Part shown: positions 26,244 to 36,478 of the stretch, piece by piece
How the letters are laid out: every line of letters begins with the position of its first letter
Numbering within the stretch: position 1 is the first letter of the stretch
Assembly (NCBI RefSeq): GCF_039538065.1
Contig: NZ_BAABBR010000001.1
Coordinates: forward strand, 2,580,501 to 2,644,500
From: Sphingomonas rosea
GTDB lineage: Bacteria > Pseudomonadota > Alphaproteobacteria > Sphingomonadales > Sphingomonadaceae
Direction of reading: 5' to 3'
DNA length: 64,000 nucleotides
The notes under the pieces: model-generated
The model's database searches: none
What the model saw: only the letters and a program-made list of their open reading frames with translations
Told to the model about the DNA's origin: nothing
Translations under genes and position numbers: made by a program

Positions 26244-27245
26244 ATGAGCCCGTCCCTGCTTCCGCTCGCGGTTTCGCTCGGCGACCCTTCGGGCATCGGT
26301 CCCGAGGTCGTCGCCAAATGCTGGGACAGCCGGCATGCGCTTGGCCTGCCGCCGTTCGTCGCGGTCGGCGATCCGCGCAGCCTGTCCGAAGTGTGGAACG
26401 GCCCGATCGCGGTCGTCTCCGATCCGCGCGAGGCCGAGGGCGCGTTCGAGCGCGGCCTGCCCCTCCTCGCGGTGGTCGCCGCCGAGGCGAGCGTCGCGGG
26501 CCAGCCGTCGACCGCGGGCGCGCATTGCAGCCTCGACAGCCTCGAACTCGCGGTCGGTCTCGCCCGCTCGGGCTCCTGCTCGGGGGTCGTGACCGGCCCG
26601 GTCTCCAAGCACCAGCTCTATTCGATCGGCTTCGCGCACCCCGGCCAGACCGAGTTCGTCGCCGAGCGCTGCGGGATCTCGCCCGGCAATGTCGCGATGA
26701 TGCTCGCCGGACCGAGCCTCCGGACGGTGCCCGTCACCACGCACCTGCCGCTGCGCGAGGTCGCCGACCGGCTGAGCAGCGCGTTGATCGAGGCGCGCGG
26801 GCGGGTCACGCTGCGCGGGCTCCAGCGCAATTTCGGGATCGCCGAGCCGACACTCGCGGTGGCGGGCTTCAATCCCCATGCCGGCGAGAATGGCGCGCTC
26901 GGGCGCGAGGAGATCGAGGTCATCATGCCCGCGATCGAAGCGCTTCGCGCCGAGGGCTGGGACGTGGTCGGGCCGATGCCCGCCGACACCATGTTCCATA
27001 CGAGCGCGCGCGCGCGCTACGACGCGGCGCTCTGCATGTATCACGACCAGGCGCTGATCCCGCTGAAGGCGCTGCACTTCGAGGAAGGCGTCAACATGAC
27101 GCTCGGCCTGCCGATCGTACGCACCGCGCCCGACCATGGCACCGCCTTCGACATCGCCGGCGAGGACCGCGCCGACCCGCGCGCGATGGCCGCCGCGATC
27201 CGTGTCGCGGCCCAGTGCGCGGCGACGCGCGCGGCGCAGGGGTGA
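26244..27245 (+). CDS. pdxA: 4-hydroxythreonine-4-phosphate dehydrogenase
   Basis: 333 residues; NAD-dependent oxidation step in pyridoxal phosphate synthesis (DXP-dependent pathway). Motifs are LGDPSGIGPEVV at the N-terminus and the metal-binding histidines in HPGQTEFVAE, MYHDQALIPLK and APDHGTAFDIAG. Its stop overlaps the start of rsmA as GTGA. The lptD-surA-pdxA-rsmA order is the classic proteobacterial superoperon, which makes the assignment secure. Confidence 0.95.
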   Translation: MSPSLLPLAVSLGDPSGIGPEVVAKCWDSRHALGLPPFVAVGDPRSLSEVWNGPIAVVSDPREAEGAFERGLPLLAVVAAEASVAGQPSTAGAHCSLDSLELAVGLARSGSCSGVVTGPVSKHQLYSIGFAHPGQTEFVAERCGISPGNVAMMLAGPSLRTVPVTTHLPLREVADRLSSALIEARGRVTLRGLQRNFGIAEPTLAVAGFNPHAGENGALGREEIEVIMPAIEALRAEGWDVVGPMPADTMFHTSARARYDAALCMYHDQALIPLKALHFEEGVNMTLGLPIVRTAPDHGTAFDIAGEDRADPRAMAAAIRVAAQCAATRAAQG

Positions 27246-28069
27246 CCAGCCTCCCGCCGCTGCGCGAGGTGATCGCCCGCCACGGGCTGAGCGCGTCGAA
27301 GGCCCTCGGACAGAATTTCCTGCTCGACCGGCAATTGCTGTCGCGCATCGCGGCCATTCCCGGCGACCTGTCGGGCGCGACCGCCTACGAGGTCGGCCCC
27401 GGCCCGGGCGGCCTCACCGGCGCGCTGCTCGATGCGGGGGCGGCCGTCACCGCGGTCGAGCGCGATCGTCGCTGCATTCCGGCGCTCGAGGAGCTCGGCG
27501 CCTTGTTTCCGGGCAAGCTCACCTTGCTCGAAGAGGATGCGCTCAAGGTCGACGAAGTGGCGCTGGTCGGGCGCGGCGCGCACGTCGTCTCGAACCTCCC
27601 CTACAATGTCGGGACTGCGCTCCTGCTGCGGTGGCTCGGCGCCGAATGGGCGCCCTGGTGGTCGAGCCTGACGCTCATGTTCCAGAAGGAAGTGGCCGAG
27701 CGGATCGTCGCCGCGCCGGGCGAGGATGCCTATGGCCGGCTGGCGGTCGCGGCGCAGTGGCGGGCGAGCCCGCGAATCGCGCTCCAGGTCCATCGCTCGG
27801 CCTTCGTGCCCCCGCCCAAGGTCGCCTCGGCGGTGGTGCATATCGTGCCGGCCGAGGAGCCCGAGGGGGTGCAATTGGCGGTGCTCGAACGGCTCACCGC
27901 CGCCGCTTTCGGCCAGCGCCGCAAGATGCTCCGCCAGAGCCTCAAGGGCGTGCCCGACGCGCTCGACGCGCTCGCGACGCTCGGCATCGCGGCCGAGCGG
28001 CGGGCGGAGACGGTCAGCGTGCCCGAGTGGGTCGCACTGGCGAAAAGCCTCAGTTCTTCTTCGGGCTAG
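27242..28069 (+). CDS. rsmA: 16S rRNA dimethyladenosine transferase (KsgA)
   Basis: 275 residues; dimethylates two adjacent adenines in helix 45 of 16S rRNA using SAM. Landmarks are KALGQNFLLDRQLLSRIA, the SAM loop EVGPGPGGLTGALLDAGA, the acidic ribose-binding TAVERDRRCIPALEEL and the motif IV NLPYNVGTALLLRWL. The C-terminal helical domain contains FGQRRKMLRQSLKG. The start is GTG at 27242, overlapping the pdxA stop. The end overlaps the convergent TPR gene by about 20 bases. Confidence 0.95.
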   Translation: MTSLPPLREVIARHGLSASKALGQNFLLDRQLLSRIAAIPGDLSGATAYEVGPGPGGLTGALLDAGAAVTAVERDRRCIPALEELGALFPGKLTLLEEDALKVDEVALVGRGAHVVSNLPYNVGTALLLRWLGAEWAPWWSSLTLMFQKEVAERIVAAPGEDAYGRLAVAAQWRASPRIALQVHRSAFVPPPKVASAVVHIVPAEEPEGVQLAVLERLTAAAFGQRRKMLRQSLKGVPDALDALATLGIAAERRAETVSVPEWVALAKSLSSSSG

Positions 28070-28544
28070 AGTCGGCCTTCGCCGCGAGCGACGGCCCGCG
28101 CTGGATCGCGGCGGCAAGGCTGGTCGCGGGGGCGCAGGGCTTGTTGCCGCACAATGCACGGACCTTGGCGAGGTTCTGCTGGGCGCGCGCGGTGGCACCG
28201 GCCTCGACCATCGCCTCGCCCTGCACGCCCAATGCGACCGCGTCGTTGGGCTCGAGCGCAAGCGCCTTGCCGGTGAGGCGGATCGCCTGGCCATAGAGCT
28301 TCTGGCGCTGCGCGACGCGGGCCAGCGCAATAAAGGCGCCGCGGTTGCGCGGGTCGAGCACCAGCGCGGTCTCGAGCGCGTCGTCGGCGGCCTGGAGATT
28401 GCCGTTCGCGAGCGCCTGCTCGCCCGCCTTCTGCCACTGGAGCGAGCGCGGACTGATCTGCGCGTCGGGCACCTGCGTGCCGCCGCTGCTCGCCATGGTG
28501 GCGGCGACGAGGCCCAGGCAAATCGCGATCGGCAGCGTGCGCAT
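28050..28544 (-). CDS. exported TPR-repeat protein
   Basis: 164 residues with a Sec-like leader (RTLPIAICLGLVAATMASS) and about three tetratricopeptide repeats. These include WQKAGEQALANGNLQAADDALETALVLDP, RNRGAFIALARVAQRQKLYGQAIRLTGKALALEP and a third cysteine-containing repeat (VRALCGNKPC). Such proteins are scaffolds; no partner is evident. It is convergent with rsmA, overlapping it slightly at the 3' ends, and its ATG at 28544 is ten codons inside a longer frame that would disrupt the signal peptide. It lies just downstream of rsmB on the same strand. Confidence 0.65.
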   Translation of the reverse strand: MRTLPIAICLGLVAATMASSGGTQVPDAQISPRSLQWQKAGEQALANGNLQAADDALETALVLDPRNRGAFIALARVAQRQKLYGQAIRLTGKALALEPNDAVALGVQGEAMVEAGATARAQQNLAKVRALCGNKPCAPATSLAAAIQRGPSLAAKADSSPKKN

Positions 28545-28570
28545 CAACAAATCCTTATACTCGGTCCGGT

Positions 28571-29725
28571 TCATCTAGCCTGAAACCGGGCGATGAAAAA
28601 GCCGTCGGTCCGGTCGTGTCCCGGCGTGAGAAGCCGTCCCACCCCCTCCAAACGCCCGACATCCATGCCGATATCCTTGGGCACGAACCCTGAATGCCGG
28701 CTGAGGAAGGCGGCGGCCTGGTCGGCGCCTTCGCGGGCGAGCAGCGAGCAGACCGCATAGACGAGCGTGCCGCCGGGCTTCACCAGCGGGGCGGCGAGGT
28801 CGAGGACGCGGCGTTGCAATTCCTCGAGCCGGTCGAGGCGCTCAGGCGTCAGCCGCCAGCGCCCCTCGGGATTGCGCCGCCACGTGCCCGAGCCCGAGCA
28901 GGGCGCGTCGACGAGCACGCATTCGGCCTGGCCTTCGAGATCCGCCAGACCCTCGGCTTCGCGCGGCATGTCGAGCAGCCGGGTCTCGATTGTCGCCCCT
29001 GCCCGTTCGGCGCGCGGGGCGAGGTTGCGCAGCCGCGCGAGGTTGGTGTCGCAGGCGATGATGCGGGCCTCTGTCGCGGCGGCGGCGAGCGCGAGCGCCT
29101 TGCCCCCCGCCCCGGCGCACAGGTCGACGATGGTCTGGCCGTCGACGGGCGCGCAGGCGAGCGCGATCAGCTGGCTGCCCTCGTCCTGCACCTCGACGAG
29201 GCCGTCGGCAAAGGCCTCGTCGGCGCTCGCGGCGGCGTCGGAGGGGAGGCGCAGGCCCCACGGGCTGAGCGGGGCCGGCTCGGCGCCGAAATGCGCGGCC
29301 ATCTCGTCGCGGGCGGTCCGGGCGATGTTGGCGCGAAGGTCGAGCGGCGCGCGCTCGGTCAGCGCGGGCCATTCCCCCTCGCCCACCAGCGGCGAGAGCA
29401 GCGGCGCGATCCAGCCGGGGACGATGCCGGCCTCGGCGCGCGGTTCGTCGGGGGTCGGCGCGGTGGGGCCGTGGCCCTCGCCGTCGAACAGCTCGGGCAC
29501 CAGCGGAAGCAGCGCCGCGCGCCCGCTCGCCGGAACCTCAGCCGAATGGCGGATCGCGCGGAACACCAGTTCGCGCACCGCGCGGCGGTCCTTCGAGCCG
29601 GCATAGCGGCGGGTCTTGAAATAGGCCGAGACGAGCGCGTCGGCCGGAGAACCGTCGTCACGCGCGGCGGCGATGACCTGGTCGAGGATCTCGATCGCGG
29701 CCTGCGCGCGGGCGGAGGGGGTCAA
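28571..29725 (-). CDS. rsmB: RsmB-type rRNA m5C methyltransferase
   Basis: 384 residues. An N-terminal NusB-like helical region (SARAQAAIEILDQVIAAA) binds RNA and a C-terminal SAM domain makes 5-methylcytosine in 16S rRNA. Two catalytic cysteines of the NOL1/NOP2/Sun family are visible: motif IV DAPCSGSGTWRRNPEGRW and motif VI LVYAVCSLL. SAM motif is IVDLCAGAGGKALALAAA. The start is TTG at 29725, the only start near the conserved N-terminus; downstream alternatives would cut the NusB domain. The TPR gene follows it directly. An inverted repeat lies upstream, separating it from guaB. Confidence 0.85.
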   Translation of the reverse strand: MTPSARAQAAIEILDQVIAAARDDGSPADALVSAYFKTRRYAGSKDRRAVRELVFRAIRHSAEVPASGRAALLPLVPELFDGEGHGPTAPTPDEPRAEAGIVPGWIAPLLSPLVGEGEWPALTERAPLDLRANIARTARDEMAAHFGAEPAPLSPWGLRLPSDAAASADEAFADGLVEVQDEGSQLIALACAPVDGQTIVDLCAGAGGKALALAAAATEARIIACDTNLARLRNLAPRAERAGATIETRLLDMPREAEGLADLEGQAECVLVDAPCSGSGTWRRNPEGRWRLTPERLDRLEELQRRVLDLAAPLVKPGGTLVYAVCSLLAREGADQAAAFLSRHSGFVPKDIGMDVGRLEGVGRLLTPGHDRTDGFFIARFQAR

Positions 29726-29731
29726 CGCTCG

Positions 29732-29829
29732 CCTCCCGCTCGCGGGAGGGGCCGGGGGAGGGAATGTTCAGGGGATCGGGACACGCTCGCGACATGCCCT
29801 CCCCTGGCCCCTCCCGCAAGCGGGAGGGG
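29732..29829. repeat. nested inverted repeat between guaB and rsmB
   Basis: A 98-base element with hairpins at each end (CCTCCCGC-TC-GCGGGAGG type at 29732-29749, and the same palindrome at 29810-29828). The two halves are also reverse complements of each other over about 36 bases, with few mismatches (GGCCGGGGGAGGGAATGT against ACATGCCCTCCCCTGGCC). The centre is about 24 bases. This resembles paired REP/BIME-type elements of sphingomonads. It could form a large cruciform or mRNA stem upstream of rsmB. No open frame is encoded. Confidence 0.85.
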
Positions 29830-29836
29830 GACGACT

Positions 29837-32150
<2,314 letters not shown>

Positions 32151-32216
32151 GCCGATTTCCCTTCGCTTGGGGCCGGGGCTCCGCCATGATGCGCGGCGAC
32201 ATTCCTGGGGAAAGAC

Positions 32217-33185
32217 ATGATCGAGACGTTCCTGCTGTTCGTGGCCGTGCTGGTCCTGCTCTTCGTCATGATGAGCATCAAGATCGTCAACCAGGGCTAT
32301 CGCTACACGATCGAGCATTTCGGCCGCTTCATCCGCGTTGCCGACCCCGGCTTCAACTTCGTCCCCGCCTTCTTTTACCGCGTGGGGCGCAAGATCAACA
32401 TGATGGAGCAGGTCCTCGACATCCCGGGGCAGGAGATCATCACCAAGGACAATGCCATGGTGGCGGTCGACGGGGTGGTCTTCTTCCAGGTGCTCGATCC
32501 CGCCAAGGCGGCCTATGAGGTCAGCGACCTCTACATGGCGATCCTGGCGCTTTCGACGACCAACCTGCGCACCGTCATGGGCTCGATGGACCTCGACGAG
32601 ACCTTGTCCAAGCGCGACGAGATCAACGTCCGCCTTCTGCAGGTGGTCGATCATGCGACCGAAAGCTGGGGCGTGAAGATCACCCGGGTCGAACTTAAGG
32701 ACATCCGCCCGCCGGCCGACATCGTCAACGCCATGACCCGCCAGATGAAGGCCGAGCGCGAGAAGCGCGCCGCCATCCTCGAATCGGAGGGCATGCGCCA
32801 GTCGGAGATCCTGCGCGCCGAGGGCGAGAAGCAGGCCAAGATCCTCCAGTCCGAAGGCATGAAGGAAGCCGCCTTCCGCGAGGCCGAGGCCCGCGAGCGG
32901 TCCGCCCAGGCCGAAGCATCGGCCACCAAGTCGGTCAGCGACGCCATCGCGGGCGGCAATACGCAGGCGATCAACTATTTCATCGCCCAGAAATATGTCG
33001 AGGCACTGGGCAAGTTCGCCGACAGCCCCAACGCCAAGACCATCCTCTTCCCGGTCGAGGCGACGCAGCTGATCGGCAGCCTCGGCGGGATCGGCGAACT
33101 CGCCAAGGCCGCGTTCTCGGACGCGCCGGACAAGACTGCCGCGCCGTCGAAGCCGCGGGTCGTCCCGGGCATTCCGCAGGCCTGA
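32217..33185 (+). CDS. SPFH/band 7 membrane protease-associated protein
   Basis: 322 residues. One N-terminal membrane helix (IETFLLFVAVLVLLFVMM) leads into a SPFH domain (YRYTIEHFGRFIRVADPGFNFVPAF and VDGVVFFQVLDPAKAAYEV). A glutamate/alanine-rich coiled coil (SEGMRQSEILRAEGEKQ, repeated) follows. It resembles QmcA/stomatin-like proteins that assemble rings in membrane microdomains. The next gene, five bases downstream, encodes an NfeD-family protein, its conserved genomic partner. Confidence 0.88.
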   Translation: MIETFLLFVAVLVLLFVMMSIKIVNQGYRYTIEHFGRFIRVADPGFNFVPAFFYRVGRKINMMEQVLDIPGQEIITKDNAMVAVDGVVFFQVLDPAKAAYEVSDLYMAILALSTTNLRTVMGSMDLDETLSKRDEINVRLLQVVDHATESWGVKITRVELKDIRPPADIVNAMTRQMKAEREKRAAILESEGMRQSEILRAEGEKQAKILQSEGMKEAAFREAEARERSAQAEASATKSVSDAIAGGNTQAINYFIAQKYVEALGKFADSPNAKTILFPVEATQLIGSLGGIGELAKAAFSDAPDKTAAPSKPRVVPGIPQA

Positions 33186-33189
33186 GCGG

Positions 33190-33639
33190 ATGGACGGGAT
33201 CGCGCAGGGCTGGTGGTGGCTGATCGGCGGCGTCCTGCTGCTGATCGCCGAGGTGCTCGCGCCGGGCTTCTTCCTGCTGTTCATCGGGGTCGCGGCGATC
33301 ATCACCGGCGTGTTCGTGCTGCTGTTCGACTTCGGTTTGGCACCCGCGCTCGCGCTGTTCGCCATCTACACCGCGGTGGCGGTCTATTTCGGGCGCAAGG
33401 CCTATGCCAACCGGCCGGTGCCGAGCTCGGCCCGGCATCTCAACGACCGCTCGGGCGCACTCATCGGCAGAACCGCGGTCGCGGTCAGCGCGATCGACGA
33501 GCATGGTGGCCGGGTCCGGCTCGGCGACAGCGAATGGAGCGCGCGTGGCGGGCCGGCTGGGCCGGGCGAGCGGGTCGAGATCATGGCCGTCGAAGGCAAT
33601 TGCCTGATGGTAAGGGCCGCGCCTAAGCTCGAGGGATGA
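33190..33639 (+). CDS. NfeD-family membrane protein
   Basis: 149 residues with three or four membrane helices (WWWLIGGVLLLIAEVLAPGFFLLFIG and AIITGVFVLLF) followed by a small OB-fold domain (RTAVAVSAIDEHGGRVRLGDSEWSAR). This short NfeD1b-type layout lacks the serine protease domain of long NfeD forms. NfeD proteins pair with SPFH proteins, as here, and probably anchor or bind them. Its stop overlaps the start of the next gene as ATGA. Confidence 0.88.
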   Translation: MDGIAQGWWWLIGGVLLLIAEVLAPGFFLLFIGVAAIITGVFVLLFDFGLAPALALFAIYTAVAVYFGRKAYANRPVPSSARHLNDRSGALIGRTAVAVSAIDEHGGRVRLGDSEWSARGGPAGPGERVEIMAVEGNCLMVRAAPKLEG

Positions 33640-35480
33640 CCGCCCTCACCCGCCGCCAGGCACTGGCCGCCGCCGCCTCGACCCCGCTCGCCGCCTGCGC
33701 GACCCTTCCCGGCACCGCCGCCTCGGCGAAGCGCCCGCTCGCCAAGGCCGAGGCCGACGCGCTGATCGACCGGATCACCGACCGCTTCCTGCGCTTCAAT
33801 CCCGAGGCGGCGAGTTCGAACAATGTCGACAAGGGCCGCTGGGCGGCGCTCAAGGGACAGCTGGGCGATCGCAGCCCGCTTGGCCAGTCGCGCTATGCGG
33901 CGGGCCTGCGCGAGGACCTCGCGGCGCTCGACACCGCCGACTTCGCCGCGCTCGACCATTCGACCCGGACCACGCTCGAGGTCATCCGCTCGACCTACCG
34001 CACCGCGCTCGAAGGCTTTGCCCTCCCCTATGGCGACGTCGCGGTCGGGGGCTGGCGCAACACGCCTTATGTCGTGATCCAGAATACCGGCGCCTATCTC
34101 GACGTGCCGCGCTTCCTCGACACGGACCATCTGGTCGAGACCCGCGAGGACGCCGAGGCCTATGTCTCGCGGCTGAGCCAATATCCGGCGGTCCTCGACG
34201 GCGAGTTCGAGCGGATGCGCGCGGCCGCGGGCAAGGGGCTGATCCCGCCCGGCTTCCTGATCGACAAGGCGATCACCCAGCTCACCCGATCGGCCGAGGA
34301 CGCGGCCAAGGGCGGCGGGCTGGTCGAGAGCCTCGTCCGCCGCACCCGCGAAAAGGGCATCGCCGGCGACTGGGACGCCCGCACCCGGGCGATCGCCACC
34401 GGCCAGGTCGCGCCCGCGCTCCAGCGGCAGATTGCCGAACTGCGCCGCCAGCGACCGCTCGCCACCGACCAAGCCGGCATGTGGGCACGGCCCGGCGGCG
34501 AGCGTTATTACGAGTGGGCGCTCCGGGCCTCGACCACCACGCGCATGACGCCCGAGGAGATCCACCAGCTCGGCCTCACCACGCTCGACGCGCTGCACGC
34601 GCGGATGGATCCGCTGCTGCGCCAGCTCGGCCTCACGCAAGGGTCGGTCGGCCAGCGGATGCGCGCGCTCGCCGCCGACCCGCGCTACGCCTTCAGCGAG
34701 GGCGACAAGGGCCGGGCCGAGATCATGGCCTTCATCCAGGAGCGGCTGGGGATCATCCGGGCCCAGCTCCCCCGCGCCTTCCGGACGCTGGTGAAGGGCA
34801 ATCTCGAGGTGAAGCGCCTTCCGCCCGAGGAAGAACCCGGCGCGCCCGGCGCTTATGGCGGTCCCGGCTCGCCCGACGGCAAGATCCCGGGCAAGTTCTG
34901 GATCAACCTGCGGACGACCGACCTCCACAGCCGCGTCAGCCTGCCCGATCTCGCCCACCACGAAGCGATTCCCGGCCACGTCTGGCAGGGCGAATATACC
35001 TTCCAGCTGCCGCTGATCCGGACCCTGCTCGCGTTCAATGCCTATTCCGAAGGCTGGGCGCTCTATGCCGAGCAGCTGGCGGACGAACTGGGCGTGTTCG
35101 ACGATTTTCCCGCCGGGCGCCTCGGCTATCTCCAGTCGATCGCCTTTCGTGCCTGCCGGCTGGTGGTCGATACCGGCCTCCATGCCAAGCGCTGGACCCG
35201 CGAACAGGGGGTCAATTTCTTCGTCGAGCGCAATGGGTCGAACCCGCTCGAGGTGGCGAGCGAGGTCGATCGCTATTGCTCCTGGCCGGGACAGGCCTGT
35301 GGTTACGAGATCGGGCACCAGACGATCGTCCGCGAACGCAGCCGGGCGCAGGCGGCGCTGGGCGCGCGCTACGACCTGCGCGACTTCGACGATGCCGTGG
35401 TGCTCGGCGGCAACGTGCCGATGGACGTCCTCGCCTTGAACGTCGGCGAATATATCCGTGCGAAGGGCGGCGCGGGCTAG
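33636..35480 (+). CDS. DUF885 family putative metallopeptidase lipoprotein
   Basis: 614 residues. An N-terminal twin-arginine-like lipoprotein signal (TRRQALAAAASTPLAACA) is followed by the all-helical DUF885 domain. A HEAIPGH motif, a zinc-binding HEXXH variant, lies at about residues 442-448, with downstream EGWALYAEQLADELG supplying the third ligand. Related proteins are distant relatives of M32/M3 peptidases. Substrate unknown; location likely outer face of the inner membrane or periplasm. The gene is translationally coupled to nfeD, and its stop shares CTAG with the convergent aldo/keto reductase gene. Confidence 0.85.
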   Translation: MTALTRRQALAAAASTPLAACATLPGTAASAKRPLAKAEADALIDRITDRFLRFNPEAASSNNVDKGRWAALKGQLGDRSPLGQSRYAAGLREDLAALDTADFAALDHSTRTTLEVIRSTYRTALEGFALPYGDVAVGGWRNTPYVVIQNTGAYLDVPRFLDTDHLVETREDAEAYVSRLSQYPAVLDGEFERMRAAAGKGLIPPGFLIDKAITQLTRSAEDAAKGGGLVESLVRRTREKGIAGDWDARTRAIATGQVAPALQRQIAELRRQRPLATDQAGMWARPGGERYYEWALRASTTTRMTPEEIHQLGLTTLDALHARMDPLLRQLGLTQGSVGQRMRALAADPRYAFSEGDKGRAEIMAFIQERLGIIRAQLPRAFRTLVKGNLEVKRLPPEEEPGAPGAYGGPGSPDGKIPGKFWINLRTTDLHSRVSLPDLAHHEAIPGHVWQGEYTFQLPLIRTLLAFNAYSEGWALYAEQLADELGVFDDFPAGRLGYLQSIAFRACRLVVDTGLHAKRWTREQGVNFFVERNGSNPLEVASEVDRYCSWPGQACGYEIGHQTIVRERSRAQAALGARYDLRDFDDAVVLGGNVPMDVLALNVGEYIRAKGGAG

Positions 35481-36307
35481 AGCATTTCAAGCGCGACCGG
35501 CCGCGCGGGGACCGGGAAGGCGGCGTCCAGCGCGGCAAGTTCGTCGGGAGTGATGACGAGATCGGCGGCGGCGCGGTTCTCCCGCACATGCTCGGGCGTT
35601 CCCGCCTTGGGGATGGCGATCACATCCTCGCCGCGCATGGCCCAGGCGAGCGCCACCTGCGCCGGGGTCGCCCCGAGGCGGCTGGCGATGGCCGCCAGAC
35701 GGGCGTGGCCGAGCAGCCGCCCCTGTTCGACCGGGCTGTAGGCCATGACCGGGATGCGGTGCGCGGCAAGCCACGGCATCAGTGCCTGCTCCGGCCCGCG
35801 CCGCGTCAGGTTGTAGAGGATCTGGTCGGTCGCGCAGCCTTCGCCACCCGCTTCGAGCAACTCTTCCATGTCGTCGGTGTCGAGGTTGCTGACGCCCCAG
35901 TGGCGGATCTTGCCCGCTTCCTGGAGCCGCTCCATCGCCTCGACCGTATCGGCGAGCGGCACGCTCCCGCGCCAGTGCAGCAGGTAGAGGTCGATGCGGT
36001 CGGTTCCGAGCCGCGCGAGGCTCGCTTCGCAGGCGCGGGGCAGCGCGGTTCGCGAGGCATGGTGCGGATAGGCCTTGCTGACGAGAAAGAGTTCGTCGCG
36101 GCGGTGGCCGAGCGCTTCGCCGATCAGTTCTTCGGCGGCGCCCTCGCCATACATTTCGGCGGTGTCGACGAGGGTCATGCCAAGTTCGACCCCGGCCTGC
36201 AGCGCCGCCATCTCGTCGGCGCGGCGCTCGGGCCGCTCGCCCATCATCCAAGTCCCCTGGCCGAGCATCGGCACCTGTTCGCCGCCGGGCAGTGTCACCG
36301 TCTTCAC
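35477..36307 (-). CDS. aldo/keto reductase
   Basis: 276 residues forming a single TIM barrel of the AKR superfamily, NADPH-dependent reduction of aldehydes or ketones. The catalytic tetrad is visible: D48 and Y53 (LVDTAEMYGEG), K78 (VSKAYPHH) and H111 (LYLLHWRG). A C-terminal NADPH loop includes IPKAGTPEHVRENRAA. Substrate unknown. It is convergent with the DUF885 gene and divergent from the histidine kinase gene. Confidence 0.88.
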   Translation of the reverse strand: MKTVTLPGGEQVPMLGQGTWMMGERPERRADEMAALQAGVELGMTLVDTAEMYGEGAAEELIGEALGHRRDELFLVSKAYPHHASRTALPRACEASLARLGTDRIDLYLLHWRGSVPLADTVEAMERLQEAGKIRHWGVSNLDTDDMEELLEAGGEGCATDQILYNLTRRGPEQALMPWLAAHRIPVMAYSPVEQGRLLGHARLAAIASRLGATPAQVALAWAMRGEDVIAIPKAGTPEHVRENRAAADLVITPDELAALDAAFPVPARPVALEML

Positions 36308-36478
36308 GTCGCTTTTCCTCGCTTTGATGCCCGCTCAACGCGCATTGCCGACCGCGGTCGCAAGGCTTTTGATGGCCGAGAATTAATGGTTCGATTGCAT
36401 GGACTTGCCGGTTCGCTCCTGCCATCTCGTTCCGGCGACGCTTGAGAATGCTCGCGGGAGGAGCCACGCTTAAGAGAG

